A stretch of DNA of 64,000 bases from Pleurocapsa minor HA4230-MV1 (GCA_019359095.1 JAHHHZ010000013.1:372001-436000), one strand, 5' to 3'. Shown: positions 24,294 to 33,856, counted from the stretch's first letter. Notes: a model not told the origin generated them from the sequence alone. Program-made: numbers and translations.

Positions 24294-26945
24294 CTACTGC
24301 CAGTTGCCAACCAAAACATAAGCAGCCCAATAATAAGGATGTGGAGGAAGCTGCTTGAGTTCTGGCAGGGGTGGATTGGCGCGTAAAGATTCGATCAAAG
24401 ATAACTGGGCTTGTTGTAGAGCAACAACTTTTTTCGTGGTGGGATTTTCTAATTCACGATAAAACTGGCTCATCAACTTACTAGTGGAATCATCTTCCAC
24501 TGACCATAAAGATGCTACGGTACTGCTGCCAGAACGTACTGCTACCCCTGCTAATCCTAAAACAGCCCGTTCATCTCCTGTCGCCGTATTGCAGGCACTA
24601 AGCACAATTAACTCAGGTCTGGTGTTGCTGGAACTGAGCAAAGTATTCAGAGCTTCAAGATCGAGCAGATGGCGATCGCCAGTAACAATAAAAGTCTGTT
24701 GCGGATCGGAGCTAAATACTCCGTGGGTAGCTAAATGAATGATGGGAAATCCTGCTTGCAGTTGCTGGGCAATATTTTTAGCGGTAAACTCTCGATCTAA
24801 TAGCTGTCGCGATCGCGGAAAAACTGTTTTAATTTGCTTCAATTCTTCAGGAACATTGTTTAATGCGGGGAAGATTTCTCCTTGAATTTCTACTTGCTGG
24901 CTTAATCCTGCTGCTAATACTTTGAGCTTATCCCTCGGTTTTGCTTGGGTGTTGAGTAATTGTAAACTAGGGGCTAAAGCAACGCTATGCTTTTCTAAGA
25001 GATATTGCTTACCGTCATAGAGTGCTGCCATCGGCACATTTTGTAATTTGCCACTGAGGATAAAAACCAGAGTTTCGATTTGATTGGCGGTTAATTCGCC
25101 TTCCAAAGGTTCAATCAACCAGCGATATATTTCTTGGAGATTGGGTAATAAGGCTTGAGTATTGGCAATTACTTCTTGAGGGTTAAGAGGAGTAGTGCTA
25201 AAAATATTGACTGCCGAATTATTAATGCTTTGGTTATAAAGACTGTCGTATAAAGCGTCGAGGGTGCGATCAATTTCTGTCGCCGAAATATTCCTGGTAA
25301 AGCGCTTCAAAGGTTTCCCTGCCATGGAGAGAATTACCTCTAGGCGATCGCTTAAGATAATGGGATAAATGACTGCTGCTTGAGGGTCTAAATCATCAAT
25401 GGTTACGGCAATATCAGCCGTTGGGGAGCAAGGATCTTGAAAGAAATTATCTAATTCAGCAAGCTGGAGGGATTCGATTACTTGACGAGCTAGTTCTAAG
25501 TTGTCGTTAGAAGTATAAGAAGTAGAGTTAACAGTGTTAATTGTGGTTAGAGATTTAGAGGCTTGCAGATTATCTGACAAAAGTAAATTTGCCAAACGTA
25601 GGTAGACAGGCTTGACTGACTGGCGAAAGTTAAATTGGACTACTTGATTATTAGTATTTAGATCGGTACGCAAAGACTGAAGAGTGTTAAAGGCTAGGGT
25701 ATAGGCGGCGATCGCCTCTTCTTTCCTACCTGAGCGCTCTAAGAACATCCCTAATTGGGACTGCCACAGATAACTAATTTCACGCGCATCACCAGCAATA
25801 TTTTGCGCTTCTGCCACAGCTAAAGCCTGATTAGTCAAAGCGATCGCTCGATTTAAGTCTCCTTTTAGACCATAATTCTCTCCCAAATATCCCAACGCAT
25901 AGCTCTCTCCCCGTCGATCTTCGATCAGTCGTGCCTGTTGCAGTGCTGTTTGTAAGATGGACTCGACAGTAGTGGTTTGCTGGAGGCGAGTTAAGCTTTG
26001 AGCATAATTGATCTGAGCATAAATTCCCTGATGAGTCTGTGGTAGCTGTGGTAAGTTAGCAGCGATATCTGCAATTAACTTGGTTTGATTGTTTTTTAGT
26101 TCAGTAGTCAGTAAAGCCAAAAAATTTTCTGCCATTTCAACCAGCATACTTTGGTTGAGCCGTTGCCATGATTGGATCCGTCTTTGTGTTTGCTGTTGCC
26201 ACCAAGCTTCCAGTTCAATCAGGAGAGATAAATGATTTAGCTGTGCCTGAGTCTGGGTGAGCAATTCCGTTTGTGGCTCAAGGGCAATCTGTTCGTAGGT
26301 TTTAAATGTAGCTAGATATGGCTTTAAGGCATTTTTCGAGTCTTGGCGATCGATAATTTCGGTGATGCGCTCATAGTTCCAGCGATCGCGTACCTGATTT
26401 CCCAATGCCTGTTGAATGTTGCCCAGTGCTAAAAGAGTTGCCCCCGATTCTGAAGAGTTAAGAGTTGCTGTGGCACTAAGCTGGATGATTGTTTGCGCCA
26501 AACTTAGCATTCCTTTATTTTGTAAAATATTACTCAAGCTACGCAAACCGATACCCTCAACGAGAGTAATTTTGTGTTGCTTTAAAGTCTGAATTAGCTG
26601 TTCTATTCCATCACTATTACATTGAGTATCTTCTAGTTTAAAAGCCTTGAGTAAACTAGTACAGGCACGAGGATATAACCCTAAATCTTGCAATACCTGA
26701 GATTGGTTAATTAAGCTTTTGGTTTTGCCCAAGCGATCGCCCTGAGCCGCAAATGCTGCTGCTGCTTCTTGCCAAGCTATAGCTGCTGGTGCTAATTGAC
26801 CTGTCTGATAAAGCTGTTGCGCCTGTAAAGATAATCCTAGTCCATTAGGTTGAGACTGCACTGGTAGATGAACAGCTACTGCCAACCATGCCGAGAGCGT
26901 GACAGTTAGGAGGCGACGCCATAACCAAGATCGATCACTTAACAT
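24294..26945 (-). CDS. TPR-CHAT domain protein
   Basis: The 883-residue protein starts with an export-type signal (RRLLTVTLSAWLAVAVHLPV), followed by alpha-helical TPR-like repeats (for example SYALGYLGENYGLKGDLNRA) and a C-terminal CHAT caspase-like domain (about 590-880). The predicted catalytic dyad is the His in HLATHGVFSS and the Cys in VLSACNTATGD. CHAT proteins are cysteine-peptidase relatives. It lies 66 bases downstream of a TpsB gene on the same strand, a pairing common in cyanobacteria, where a secreted TpsA partner is also expected but is not seen here. Confidence 0.9.
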   Translation of the reverse strand: MLSDRSWLWRRLLTVTLSAWLAVAVHLPVQSQPNGLGLSLQAQQLYQTGQLAPAAIAWQEAAAAFAAQGDRLGKTKSLINQSQVLQDLGLYPRACTSLLKAFKLEDTQCNSDGIEQLIQTLKQHKITLVEGIGLRSLSNILQNKGMLSLAQTIIQLSATATLNSSESGATLLALGNIQQALGNQVRDRWNYERITEIIDRQDSKNALKPYLATFKTYEQIALEPQTELLTQTQAQLNHLSLLIELEAWWQQQTQRRIQSWQRLNQSMLVEMAENFLALLTTELKNNQTKLIADIAANLPQLPQTHQGIYAQINYAQSLTRLQQTTTVESILQTALQQARLIEDRRGESYALGYLGENYGLKGDLNRAIALTNQALAVAEAQNIAGDAREISYLWQSQLGMFLERSGRKEEAIAAYTLAFNTLQSLRTDLNTNNQVVQFNFRQSVKPVYLRLANLLLSDNLQASKSLTTINTVNSTSYTSNDNLELARQVIESLQLAELDNFFQDPCSPTADIAVTIDDLDPQAAVIYPIILSDRLEVILSMAGKPLKRFTRNISATEIDRTLDALYDSLYNQSINNSAVNIFSTTPLNPQEVIANTQALLPNLQEIYRWLIEPLEGELTANQIETLVFILSGKLQNVPMAALYDGKQYLLEKHSVALAPSLQLLNTQAKPRDKLKVLAAGLSQQVEIQGEIFPALNNVPEELKQIKTVFPRSRQLLDREFTAKNIAQQLQAGFPIIHLATHGVFSSDPQQTFIVTGDRHLLDLEALNTLLSSSNTRPELIVLSACNTATGDERAVLGLAGVAVRSGSSTVASLWSVEDDSTSKLMSQFYRELENPTTKKVVALQQAQLSLIESLRANPPLPELKQLPPHPYYWAAYVLVGNWQ

Positions 26946-27011
26946 TAACTATGAACCATTAACTAGTTTTAACTTGATTTAATTTGAACTGTAAATATGA
27001 GGAAAATTGAG

Positions 27012-28745
27012 CTAAAAAAAACTGTACTGTAACTGTAGATAAACTCCATTTTCCTGTATAGAACTACCTTCCTCGTCGTGATTAACTAAAGGAATCCCCC
27101 AGTCAACTCGCGCCGAAAAATTTTCTGGTGTTTGTAATAGTAAACCGAATCCAGTGCCGATTAAAGTATTAAATTCTGTCTCTTCATCATCCTGATTCCA
27201 ACCAGTGCCAAAATCAATAAATGGGGCAACCTGCAAGGTAGCATCAAGAGACTCAAAATAAAATATCGGCAGGCGAAATTCCGCACTAGCCAAGAACCCA
27301 CTGTCAGTAAGTAAAGCATCTTGACGATAACCTCGAACCGTTGTGGCTCCACCTAAACTAAATTGTTCTGTAGATATTAAAGGATCGGCAGCTAACTGTA
27401 ATTCCGAACGTAACAACATCGTCGCCCCAAATTCGCGATCGGGTTGACTGAGCGATCGCAAATAAGAAAACTGTCCCCGCCAGCTAAAAAACTGACTATC
27501 AGGTTCTTCTGGCAGAATCGTAGCACCCAGAACATCAACCCCCAGATTAAACTGCGAACGAGCCGAAATTACTTGACGACGATTACGCTGTAGCCATTCT
27601 TGACCAAAGCTCACCACTGAAGTACGAATTTCCCCCTCTTCATTAGCACCAGGACTTAGGGGTTCGGCATCGTTCATAATTGTGCTGTCACTGGCTCTTC
27701 TGGCTGCCGTGACGCTGACAGCTAGTTCTTGGGACACTTGAGGAGTGGCTGTTTGGAGTAAAGGTTGTCGCCAAGTCAAATCATAGTTGCGGGATTCAAT
27801 ATCGATATCAAGATCTTCAAAAGAAGACTGCACAATTTCATTCTGTCCCCAGCGAAAATTGAACCCCAAAGAACCATCGCGAGTATTAAGAGGTAAAGTA
27901 TAGCCACCACCAAACTGGTTGCTGCCTTCCGTATTATCGTAGGTTAGACGAAAGCGATCGCCAATCCCCAGCAGATTTGCTTCCTCCAGTTGAATTCCTC
28001 GCTCAAAAGTGCCAACGCTCAAGTTACGATTATTATTGAGCTTAGCTTGGAGGCTAAAAGTATCGGCGCTATTTACTGATACGGTGAGAATATTAGTTCC
28101 TGGTGTAATCCCTGCCGAAAGCTCTGCATTTAAACTCTCGATCAGCGGATTAAGCTGAAGTAACTGTAGTGCTGATTGTAGTTGATTAATATTCAGAGGC
28201 GTAGTAGTTCTTTGGGCGATGCGATCGCGCACATAACTTTCTTTTAGTCTCCCTGTAACATTCACCTCAATTGCGGCTAGACTGCCTTCAACAATCTGAA
28301 TTTTAACTTTGCCTGATGATAAACTTTGTTCAGGAATATAAGCTCCAGTGGTAATATATCCCCGACTGACATAAAGCTCGGTAATCTGATTCGCTGCCTG
28401 GACTAATTGAGCAAAAGAAATTGGCCCCTTGGTAAAATTGGCGATCGCTTGATTTAATTCTGCTGGACTAAATACTGTGTTGCCGACAAACTCAAACTGT
28501 TCAACTGCGATCGTGCCTGGAATATCTAACACCGATTCAGGAACAGGAGGAGTCGGAATTGTTTTAAAAGGATTGACGGCGGGAGGCAACGGCGGAGGCT
28601 GCTGAGGTTCGATCGGTTCTGGGGTTAAAGGTTCAAAACTTTGAGCTGTTGCCGAGTCAAGATGCCAAAAACTTGACGCCAGGAATGCTGCATAACTCAA
28701 AAATTTAGTTGTCTGTTGAACGCTAGAGGTTTGACCCATAGCCAA
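27012..28745 (-). CDS. Two-partner secretion outer-membrane transporter (ShlB/FhaC, TpsB)
   Basis: The 577-residue protein has a signal peptide region, a Pro-rich linker (EPQQPPPLPPAVNPF), POTRA domains (IAVEQFEFVGNTVFSPAELN; TTGAYIPEQSLSSGKVKIQI) and a 16-strand-type barrel. The barrel contains FSLGGATTVRGYR, the conserved VRGY loop motif that reaches into the pore, and ends LQLQYSFF with the terminal Phe required for Bam insertion. TpsB proteins export large TpsA exoproteins. No TpsA gene is within the window; the next gene on the strand is the TPR-CHAT protein. Confidence 0.92.
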   Translation of the reverse strand: MAMGQTSSVQQTTKFLSYAAFLASSFWHLDSATAQSFEPLTPEPIEPQQPPPLPPAVNPFKTIPTPPVPESVLDIPGTIAVEQFEFVGNTVFSPAELNQAIANFTKGPISFAQLVQAANQITELYVSRGYITTGAYIPEQSLSSGKVKIQIVEGSLAAIEVNVTGRLKESYVRDRIAQRTTTPLNINQLQSALQLLQLNPLIESLNAELSAGITPGTNILTVSVNSADTFSLQAKLNNNRNLSVGTFERGIQLEEANLLGIGDRFRLTYDNTEGSNQFGGGYTLPLNTRDGSLGFNFRWGQNEIVQSSFEDLDIDIESRNYDLTWRQPLLQTATPQVSQELAVSVTAARRASDSTIMNDAEPLSPGANEEGEIRTSVVSFGQEWLQRNRRQVISARSQFNLGVDVLGATILPEEPDSQFFSWRGQFSYLRSLSQPDREFGATMLLRSELQLAADPLISTEQFSLGGATTVRGYRQDALLTDSGFLASAEFRLPIFYFESLDATLQVAPFIDFGTGWNQDDEETEFNTLIGTGFGLLLQTPENFSARVDWGIPLVNHDEEGSSIQENGVYLQLQYSFF

Positions 28746-28945
28746 AATTTTTAAACTGATAATAATTGCTTAACCTAAAGTTAAATTTAACCTTAATAAT
28801 GATATTTAATCTCAATAGTGGTTGGGAATTCTCTTAAGCTGTCGTTGTGGTTAAGATTTTTCAAGTTAACGAAATGTTTATTTAATCAACTAAATTTTTC
28901 TGGGAAATTACAATTTTTGTTATAATAGTTTCCTATGAAATTTAA

Positions 28946-28980
28946 AATGTAATTTAGATTTCTGCAATCTAGATTACATT
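28946..28980. promoter_or_regulatory. 15-bp inverted repeat upstream of cop23
   Basis: AATGTAATTTAGATT, loop TCTGC, AATCTAGATTACATT: 14 of 15 positions pair, the remaining one as a possible wobble. It lies in the divergent tpsB/cop23 spacer, about 100 bases before cop23 and just after a TATAAT box. No T run follows, so an operator or RNA leader hairpin is more likely than a terminator. Confidence 0.55.
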
Positions 28981-29077
28981 AAATTGGCACTTTTATACAT
29001 AAAATCAGGCGAAAATCAGGTAAAAATATTTAATTTTAACGATATTTAAATCCCAGCAATTCACAATTATAAAGATC

Positions 29078-29596
29078 ATGATCCAACCAAGTTATCTGGC
29101 GATAGTAACGACACCATTGATTGCTTTGGCAGGCTCAGTTTTTCTAGCTCTTCCAGCACAGGCAAATAGTCTGGTTAATGTAACTTGTGAACAAAAGGCA
29201 TCTGTTCCTACGGTAATTGCGACTTTATCCAATCAAAATGTCTCACAGGTAACATCTATACTGTCCTTTTTACCTCAGTATTTTGAAACCTCCCAAGCAC
29301 TTAAGCAGTGCAAAAATACTGCTGATAAGCTACATAGCTTTTACAATCAGAATAGAATGAACTATCTTGCCAGTGACACCATCAAGGGTAAGCCTGTAGT
29401 TTGCGCGGTTGAGCGTCGAGGTTTAAGTTGCGATAGCTACAATAGTGATGTTTTATTTTCTTTAAATCAGCCGATTAGCCCTGGAGAACTTCTATACAAT
29501 ATGCTGGGTGAAGATTTCAAAGGTTCTAAAGCACCCTCTTCTCGAACTGTAAGTCGCATCTATACCGATTTAAGACCATTGTGGTGGCCTTTTTAA
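29078..29596 (+). CDS. COP23 family circadian-oscillating membrane protein
   Basis: The 172-residue protein begins with a signal peptide (ALAGSVFLALPAQA cleavage region) and has the COP23 domain pattern: VTCEQKASVPTVIA, cysteine spacing around KQCKNTADKLHSFYN, VCAVERRGLSCDSYN and a C-terminal Trp/Pro-rich end. Known: Cop23 is a circadian-controlled peripheral protein first described in Synechococcus RF-1; its molecular role is unknown. A strong inverted repeat precedes the gene. Confidence 0.88.
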   Translation: MIQPSYLAIVTTPLIALAGSVFLALPAQANSLVNVTCEQKASVPTVIATLSNQNVSQVTSILSFLPQYFETSQALKQCKNTADKLHSFYNQNRMNYLASDTIKGKPVVCAVERRGLSCDSYNSDVLFSLNQPISPGELLYNMLGEDFKGSKAPSSRTVSRIYTDLRPLWWPF

Positions 29597-29669
29597 TGAG
29601 TCATAGATGATCTCAATCCTACTTGACAAAACTTAATGTGACCGAAGTTGAAAAAAACCCGAACTGAGG

Positions 29670-31628
29670 TTAGTTACACTGTTTTTTGGCTGCCCTAGCC
29701 ATTTCATAATCAGGCTTAAGTTCAAGCGCTCGCTCAAATGCTGCTACACCATCAGGATTTGCTTCAGCTTGACACAAAGTTTTGCCTAAATAGAACCAAG
29801 TTTGCGCTTGCTGCGTCCGTGTTAACAGATGGTCTTGTAACATAATTTTAAACTCAGCTTCAGCTTCTTGAAGGCGATTTGCTCTACTCAAAGTGATTCC
29901 TTTGCCTACATGAGCGGGAAAATACTTGGGAGTATAGCGTGTGGCTCGTTCATAGGCAGCGATCGCCCGATCAAATTTTTCTTGTTTACGATAATTATTG
30001 CCCAAAAAAGTAAGTGCAACAGCAAACTCTCCCGCGATTTTGGTTTTTCCTCGATCCGCTTCCATGCGCTCTAAAATTTCTATTGCCTGCTTAATTGAGT
30101 CAATTGACTTCTGATTATTGCCCAAAGCCGCAAAAGATTCGCTTTTATTAATCAGAAAAATCGGATCGGTTTTATTTAAAGCGATCGCCTTGTCAAAAGC
30201 GACTATAGCCTCCTCGTCTCGCTGCAAATTATGCAAAGCTTCTCCCTGACAATTCCAAGCATATACAGCAGCTGGCTTAATAATTGTGGCAGCAGAACAG
30301 GATTCGCGCATTGCTTCATATTTCTGCAAACCCGCTAAAGCATATCCTCGATTAGTCCAAGCTTGGAAATAATTGCTGTCTATATTGAGCAGTTTATTAT
30401 ATTTTTCTACTGCTCCACTGTAAGATTTCTGCTGAAGCAATTGGTTACCTTGGTGAAAAGCTCTTCTAATCGTTATACGTTTAAAAATGTTATTCAAAAA
30501 TACACTCAGTAACCCTATCAAAGTCAAGACCAATAAAATATTTTTAAAACTCAACCAGCGATCTTTAGGTTCAGTTGGGGTAGGTACTTTGACAATATCT
30601 GTAACACGATCATTTCGAGTTAATCTACTGCGATCTTGTTCGTATTGGGCTTGCGCGCTCAAAGCTTCAATAACCCAGCCAAGATTGAATACAGACTGAT
30701 AGATGCGGTTGGCTATCACTAACTTATGTTGTTGCTTCAAAACTAGACCTGTATTCAGCAATTCTTGTTGCTCTTTACTGTCGTCTAGCAATACTGTTTC
30801 AGTAAGAACTCTTTGATATAGTTGCAGTAACCGATTGGGAGAACACTGCTGATTATTCAGTAAACGACTTCTAAGCGTTCTCAAGTGTGATTTTAGTTCA
30901 TTATTCGACCAATCATCAATTATCTTCGTCTGAATCAAATAATCAATCTGCTCCTCTTCTTCCTGTGGCGAAAAAGAATTAGAAGCTTGAGTAATTAAGG
31001 AAAATACTTTTTGAGTCAATAAAGAATGTCCATTCGTCCAAGACAATACTCGCTCCAAAGCCTTTTCCGAATAATTTTTCTGTCCCTCAATTTTGAGTAA
31101 TTTACGCTTAATTTGTAAAAAACCTTCGTGAACCTTCTGAGAATTATCTTGTTCCTTGCTTAAGTCGACTGGTTCTCGATCAGAATTGAGCGATGGCTTA
31201 GAAGTTAATTGCCGATCTGGGGCTGCTGAAGTAGAATTTGGTTTGGTTTGGAGATGGGTCAAGAAAAAATCAATCGTAGTTGGTTTAATCCAGCCTTTAG
31301 CAATTGCCACTTCACCAAATTTACGTTGGCTACTCTTTTGCTCCACCAAAATAGTTTGAATCTGTTGCTCGTTTAATAATGCAGCCTGCTTTAAATATTG
31401 ACCAATTGGTTGTTCTGGCTTTTCGGTAACTAAACTTAACCAACGTTCAGCAAAAAAGTCTACTGTTGCGGGCGAAATTTTTCCTTCATTAGCTAAAATT
31501 TCACCGATCGTCAAACTATTATTGGTCTGCTTTTGCTGTTCGCGAGCCTGATTCACTTGTTCAGCGGATACCAAACCCGCCTGCTGCAAAATCGCTCCTA
31601 AAGTTACTTTATTGCCAGAGTAAGACAC
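29670..31628 (-). CDS. Membrane TPR protein with GspE/MshEN-like N-terminal repeats
   Basis: The 652-residue protein has two N-terminal helical units shaped like the MshEN/GspE-N domain (LGAILQQAGLVSAEQVNQAR; IGQYLKQAALLNEQQIQTIL). A segment like the tail of cyanobacterial AAA-type signalling proteins follows (LSWTNGHSLLTQKVFSLI ... LRTLRSRLL), then one TM (ILLVLTLIGLLSVFLNNIF, about 370-390) and C-terminal TPRs (AWTNRGYALAGLQKYEAM, GNNYRKQEKFDRAIAAYERA). Function unknown; the layout suggests a membrane-anchored scaffold. Confidence 0.8.
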   Translation of the reverse strand: MSYSGNKVTLGAILQQAGLVSAEQVNQAREQQKQTNNSLTIGEILANEGKISPATVDFFAERWLSLVTEKPEQPIGQYLKQAALLNEQQIQTILVEQKSSQRKFGEVAIAKGWIKPTTIDFFLTHLQTKPNSTSAAPDRQLTSKPSLNSDREPVDLSKEQDNSQKVHEGFLQIKRKLLKIEGQKNYSEKALERVLSWTNGHSLLTQKVFSLITQASNSFSPQEEEEQIDYLIQTKIIDDWSNNELKSHLRTLRSRLLNNQQCSPNRLLQLYQRVLTETVLLDDSKEQQELLNTGLVLKQQHKLVIANRIYQSVFNLGWVIEALSAQAQYEQDRSRLTRNDRVTDIVKVPTPTEPKDRWLSFKNILLVLTLIGLLSVFLNNIFKRITIRRAFHQGNQLLQQKSYSGAVEKYNKLLNIDSNYFQAWTNRGYALAGLQKYEAMRESCSAATIIKPAAVYAWNCQGEALHNLQRDEEAIVAFDKAIALNKTDPIFLINKSESFAALGNNQKSIDSIKQAIEILERMEADRGKTKIAGEFAVALTFLGNNYRKQEKFDRAIAAYERATRYTPKYFPAHVGKGITLSRANRLQEAEAEFKIMLQDHLLTRTQQAQTWFYLGKTLCQAEANPDGVAAFERALELKPDYEMARAAKKQCN

Positions 31629-32103
31629 TATGTTCTACTAAAATTATTTTATTGAGTTTATTGAGAATGAACAATCACTCTTAGCGCCTAAGACGATTTG
31701 TCATGTCAGATCAAACCAATATAACTAAGAATAATCAATTTAGTTGAGAACAGCATGATCTGATATAGTTACCGTTTAGACCCAAAAAAACTTAAAGATC
31801 AGCATTAAGATTGAGTATCTTCTCAACAATTGAACTCAAGTTATATCATAGTAATTGCTCTGAATTTTTGCTATAGCTCAAATAAACTGTCAAGCATTTA
31901 TAGCTGTACAAAGTTAGCGGCTCTTGAGTATACCACAAGGGTACAACGTGAAGATTCACACTCATTTGCCCTAAAGGATTAGCTCCGCGTCGCCGTTCGC
32001 CCGTACAGGTAGTAGAAAGTATAGTCATTGCAAAAATGTCCTAACGTTTTTACGTATGGCTCTAGTTTAACTTCCGTACAAGTTTAGTGTTTATTTTGCG
32101 ACG
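31629..32103. other. Spacer with one repeat
   Basis: About 475 bases upstream of the TPR gene and downstream of psbY. It contains a CCTAAAGGAT repeat copy; a 60-codon reverse ORF running through that repeat has no coding character and was not called. Confidence 0.5.
31968..32002. repeat. Modular interspersed repeat, CCTAAAGGAT type
   Basis: GCCCTAAAGGATTAGCTCCG then CGTCGCCGTTCGCCC. It closely resembles the copies at 0.3, 2.3 and 58.0 kb. Confidence 0.7.
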
Positions 32104-32139
32104 AAAAAACCGACTAGTGCAAAGACGATGCTTAGTCGG
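32104..32139 (-). terminator. Rho-independent terminator of psbY
   Basis: On the reverse strand CCGACTAAGC, loop, GCACTAGTCGG and then TTTTTT: a 7-bp GC-rich stem plus T run, 33 bases after the psbY stop. Confidence 0.75.
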
Positions 32140-32171
32140 CGAAATAATTGACTCAATTCAATTGGTGTTTG

Positions 32172-32288
32172 TTAATCTTTATCAAAGTATTTTTGTACCT
32201 GTGCCAAAGCAGCACTACCAATGTTAAATATAGCCCAACTAGCAGCGATCGCCAGAGGTGCTACTACTATTATTACACGCCAATCCAT
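32172..32288 (-). CDS. psbY: Photosystem II protein PsbY
   Basis: A 38-residue reading frame, too short for routine ORF calling, begins MDWRVIIVVAPLAIAASWAI and continues with FNIGSAALAQVQKYF. The MDWRVI start, single membrane helix, and NIG/AQ(V/L)Q C-terminal pattern match cyanobacterial PsbY, a small peripheral subunit at the PSII periphery near cytochrome b559. A good ribosome-binding site (AAGGAG) precedes the ATG, and a terminator follows the stop. It is monocistronic. Confidence 0.93.
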   Translation of the reverse strand: MDWRVIIVVAPLAIAASWAIFNIGSAALAQVQKYFDKD

Positions 32289-32511
32289 AATTCTATTTCT
32301 CCTTGACAGCTATTAATTCATTTAAAAGGTTTATTTATGCAAAACCAGATTTATCTATACTCAAATGTACCAGCTTTCTTAACCTTTGTTGCAGATTTTT
32401 TCTCAGCTTGAGGCACTTAAGAGTAATTGATGGTCAATAAAAAAGGGGAATAAAGATCCCCCAATGATCGATGACTTTAAATTAAAGGTTGAAGTTTCTA
32501 ACTCAGCAATA

Positions 32512-33492
32512 TTACACTAACTTGAGATTAGGATAGTATGCCAAGATGTCATCAGATGATAGAGTGTCGCCGTCGGCTTGGGGTGTCCAAAGGATTTCTA
32601 CCGCTAATAAGCGATCGCTACCTAAACTACCTATCTGCTGTAGTGCCTGACGCATTTCATCAGTGCCATTAATTGTGGGCAGGTCGAGGTTACCAGTTGC
32701 ACCGACAATGATTGTAGCGACGATATATTCTCCTGTATCCCCTTCTTTGACTTGGAGCGCGCCATCTTTGGTTTCTCCCCCTAGTGCTTTTTGTGATTCG
32801 TCGATCACGTTATCTACATTAGTTAGGGTTTCAGCTGTAAACTTACTACGTTCAGTCAAAGAGAACTGATTAAACTTAGCTTCGGCTGCTTCTAAGCTAG
32901 CTTTTTGCGAGTTGGTTGCACCATAAACCCAATATTCTGGGTGACGCAATAAAGCAAGAGTTGCTTCCTGCAAAACAGTAGCTCGTCCTGAAGCAGTGCT
33001 AGTATCCGCTGTTAGAGCCAAACGATTTAACTCAGGTTGTAGTTCACGAGCATTGGCAAGCAAGCCCACCTGTACTTCTGCGACAGAAACGGTAGAAGTA
33101 CCGCCATAACCCTCTTCGCGGCCCACTCCTGCACTTTGAAAACTACGGACAATAAAACTGGCGATCGCAAAGAAGATCAGAATGGAGAATAAACCACCGC
33201 CACCATAACCAACAAAAGGCAAGAGAAACGGAAAGCCAAAGCCGCCACCACCATAACCATAGCCAGGAGATCTATAACCACCGCCATAACTGCCACCACT
33301 AGGACTAGAATAGCCGCCAGAAGGTGCGCGGAAAGAACCACCGCCAATTCTACCGCCAGTACGGGCAGCCATGGCATCACCAGCATTACCTAGAACGAGA
33401 ACGCTAACTAATACTAGAGCGACGATGGATTTGAGCCATAATTTAGACCAATTTCGTTTAAAAATCATGTTCATTTTTTGCTTAATCATCAC
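32512..33492 (-). CDS. DUF1517 membrane protein
   Basis: The 326-residue protein has an N-terminal hydrophobic segment (VALVLVSVLVLGNAGDAMAA, signal-like), a Gly/Ser/Tyr-rich low-complexity stretch (about 46-95), a second hydrophobic segment (LFSILIFFAIASFIV) and a DUF1517 C-terminal domain (VQVGLLANARELQPELNRLA ... EILWTPQADGDTLSSDDIL). DUF1517 is shared by cyanobacteria and plastids; its role is unknown. A second Met at position 2 or 7 could be the actual start. Confidence 0.85.
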   Translation of the reverse strand: MMIKQKMNMIFKRNWSKLWLKSIVALVLVSVLVLGNAGDAMAARTGGRIGGGSFRAPSGGYSSPSGGSYGGGYRSPGYGYGGGGFGFPFLLPFVGYGGGGLFSILIFFAIASFIVRSFQSAGVGREEGYGGTSTVSVAEVQVGLLANARELQPELNRLALTADTSTASGRATVLQEATLALLRHPEYWVYGATNSQKASLEAAEAKFNQFSLTERSKFTAETLTNVDNVIDESQKALGGETKDGALQVKEGDTGEYIVATIIVGATGNLDLPTINGTDEMRQALQQIGSLGSDRLLAVEILWTPQADGDTLSSDDILAYYPNLKLV

Positions 33493-33572
33493 ATTTAAAA
33501 ATTTGATTTTTTAATTTTCCCCTTACAGTAATCACTAACACCACAAGAAAACAATATCTTTTAGGACAACCT

Positions 33573-33607
33573 CAGTAATCAGTAATCAGTAATCAGTAAT
33601 CAGTAAT
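33573..33607. repeat. CAGTAAT heptamer tandem repeat
   Basis: Five perfect units of CAGTAAT end four bases before the thiS stop codon. Confidence 0.85.
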
Positions 33608-33610
33608 TAT

Positions 33611-33832
33611 TCACCCACCACCAACAATGGTGACAATTTCTAAGCGATCGCCCGATTGCATTTGCGTCTTTGGCCAATATTGACGGTGTAAGATTTCCCC
33701 GTTGTATTCTACGGCGATCAGTCGAGGATTTAATTTAAGCTGGGTTAGTAGCTCTGGCAGAGCAGTTGGTGCTGCACAGGTATGACTTTCTCCGTTGACC
33801 TGTATAGTTATTGTATTAGTTGCATTCAACAT
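33611..33832 (-). CDS. thiS: Sulfur carrier protein ThiS
   Basis: The 73-residue ubiquitin-fold protein has a beta-grasp pattern (ITIQVNGESHTC, LIAVEYNGEIL, DRLEIVTIVGGG) and ends in the GG motif that is adenylated and thiocarboxylated. It donates sulfur for thiazole formation in thiamine synthesis. It lies 24 bases downstream of thiE and is likely in the same operon. A CAGTAAT repeat array abuts its 3' end. Confidence 0.93.
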   Translation of the reverse strand: MLNATNTITIQVNGESHTCAAPTALPELLTQLKLNPRLIAVEYNGEILHRQYWPKTQMQSGDRLEIVTIVGGG

Positions 33833-33856
33833 AGATCTAGCTAGAAACTGGGGTAA

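Noticed and set aside
31846-32028. Reverse frame of 60 codons
   Set aside because: It passes through a modular repeat copy and has no family likeness, ribosome-binding site or conserved context.
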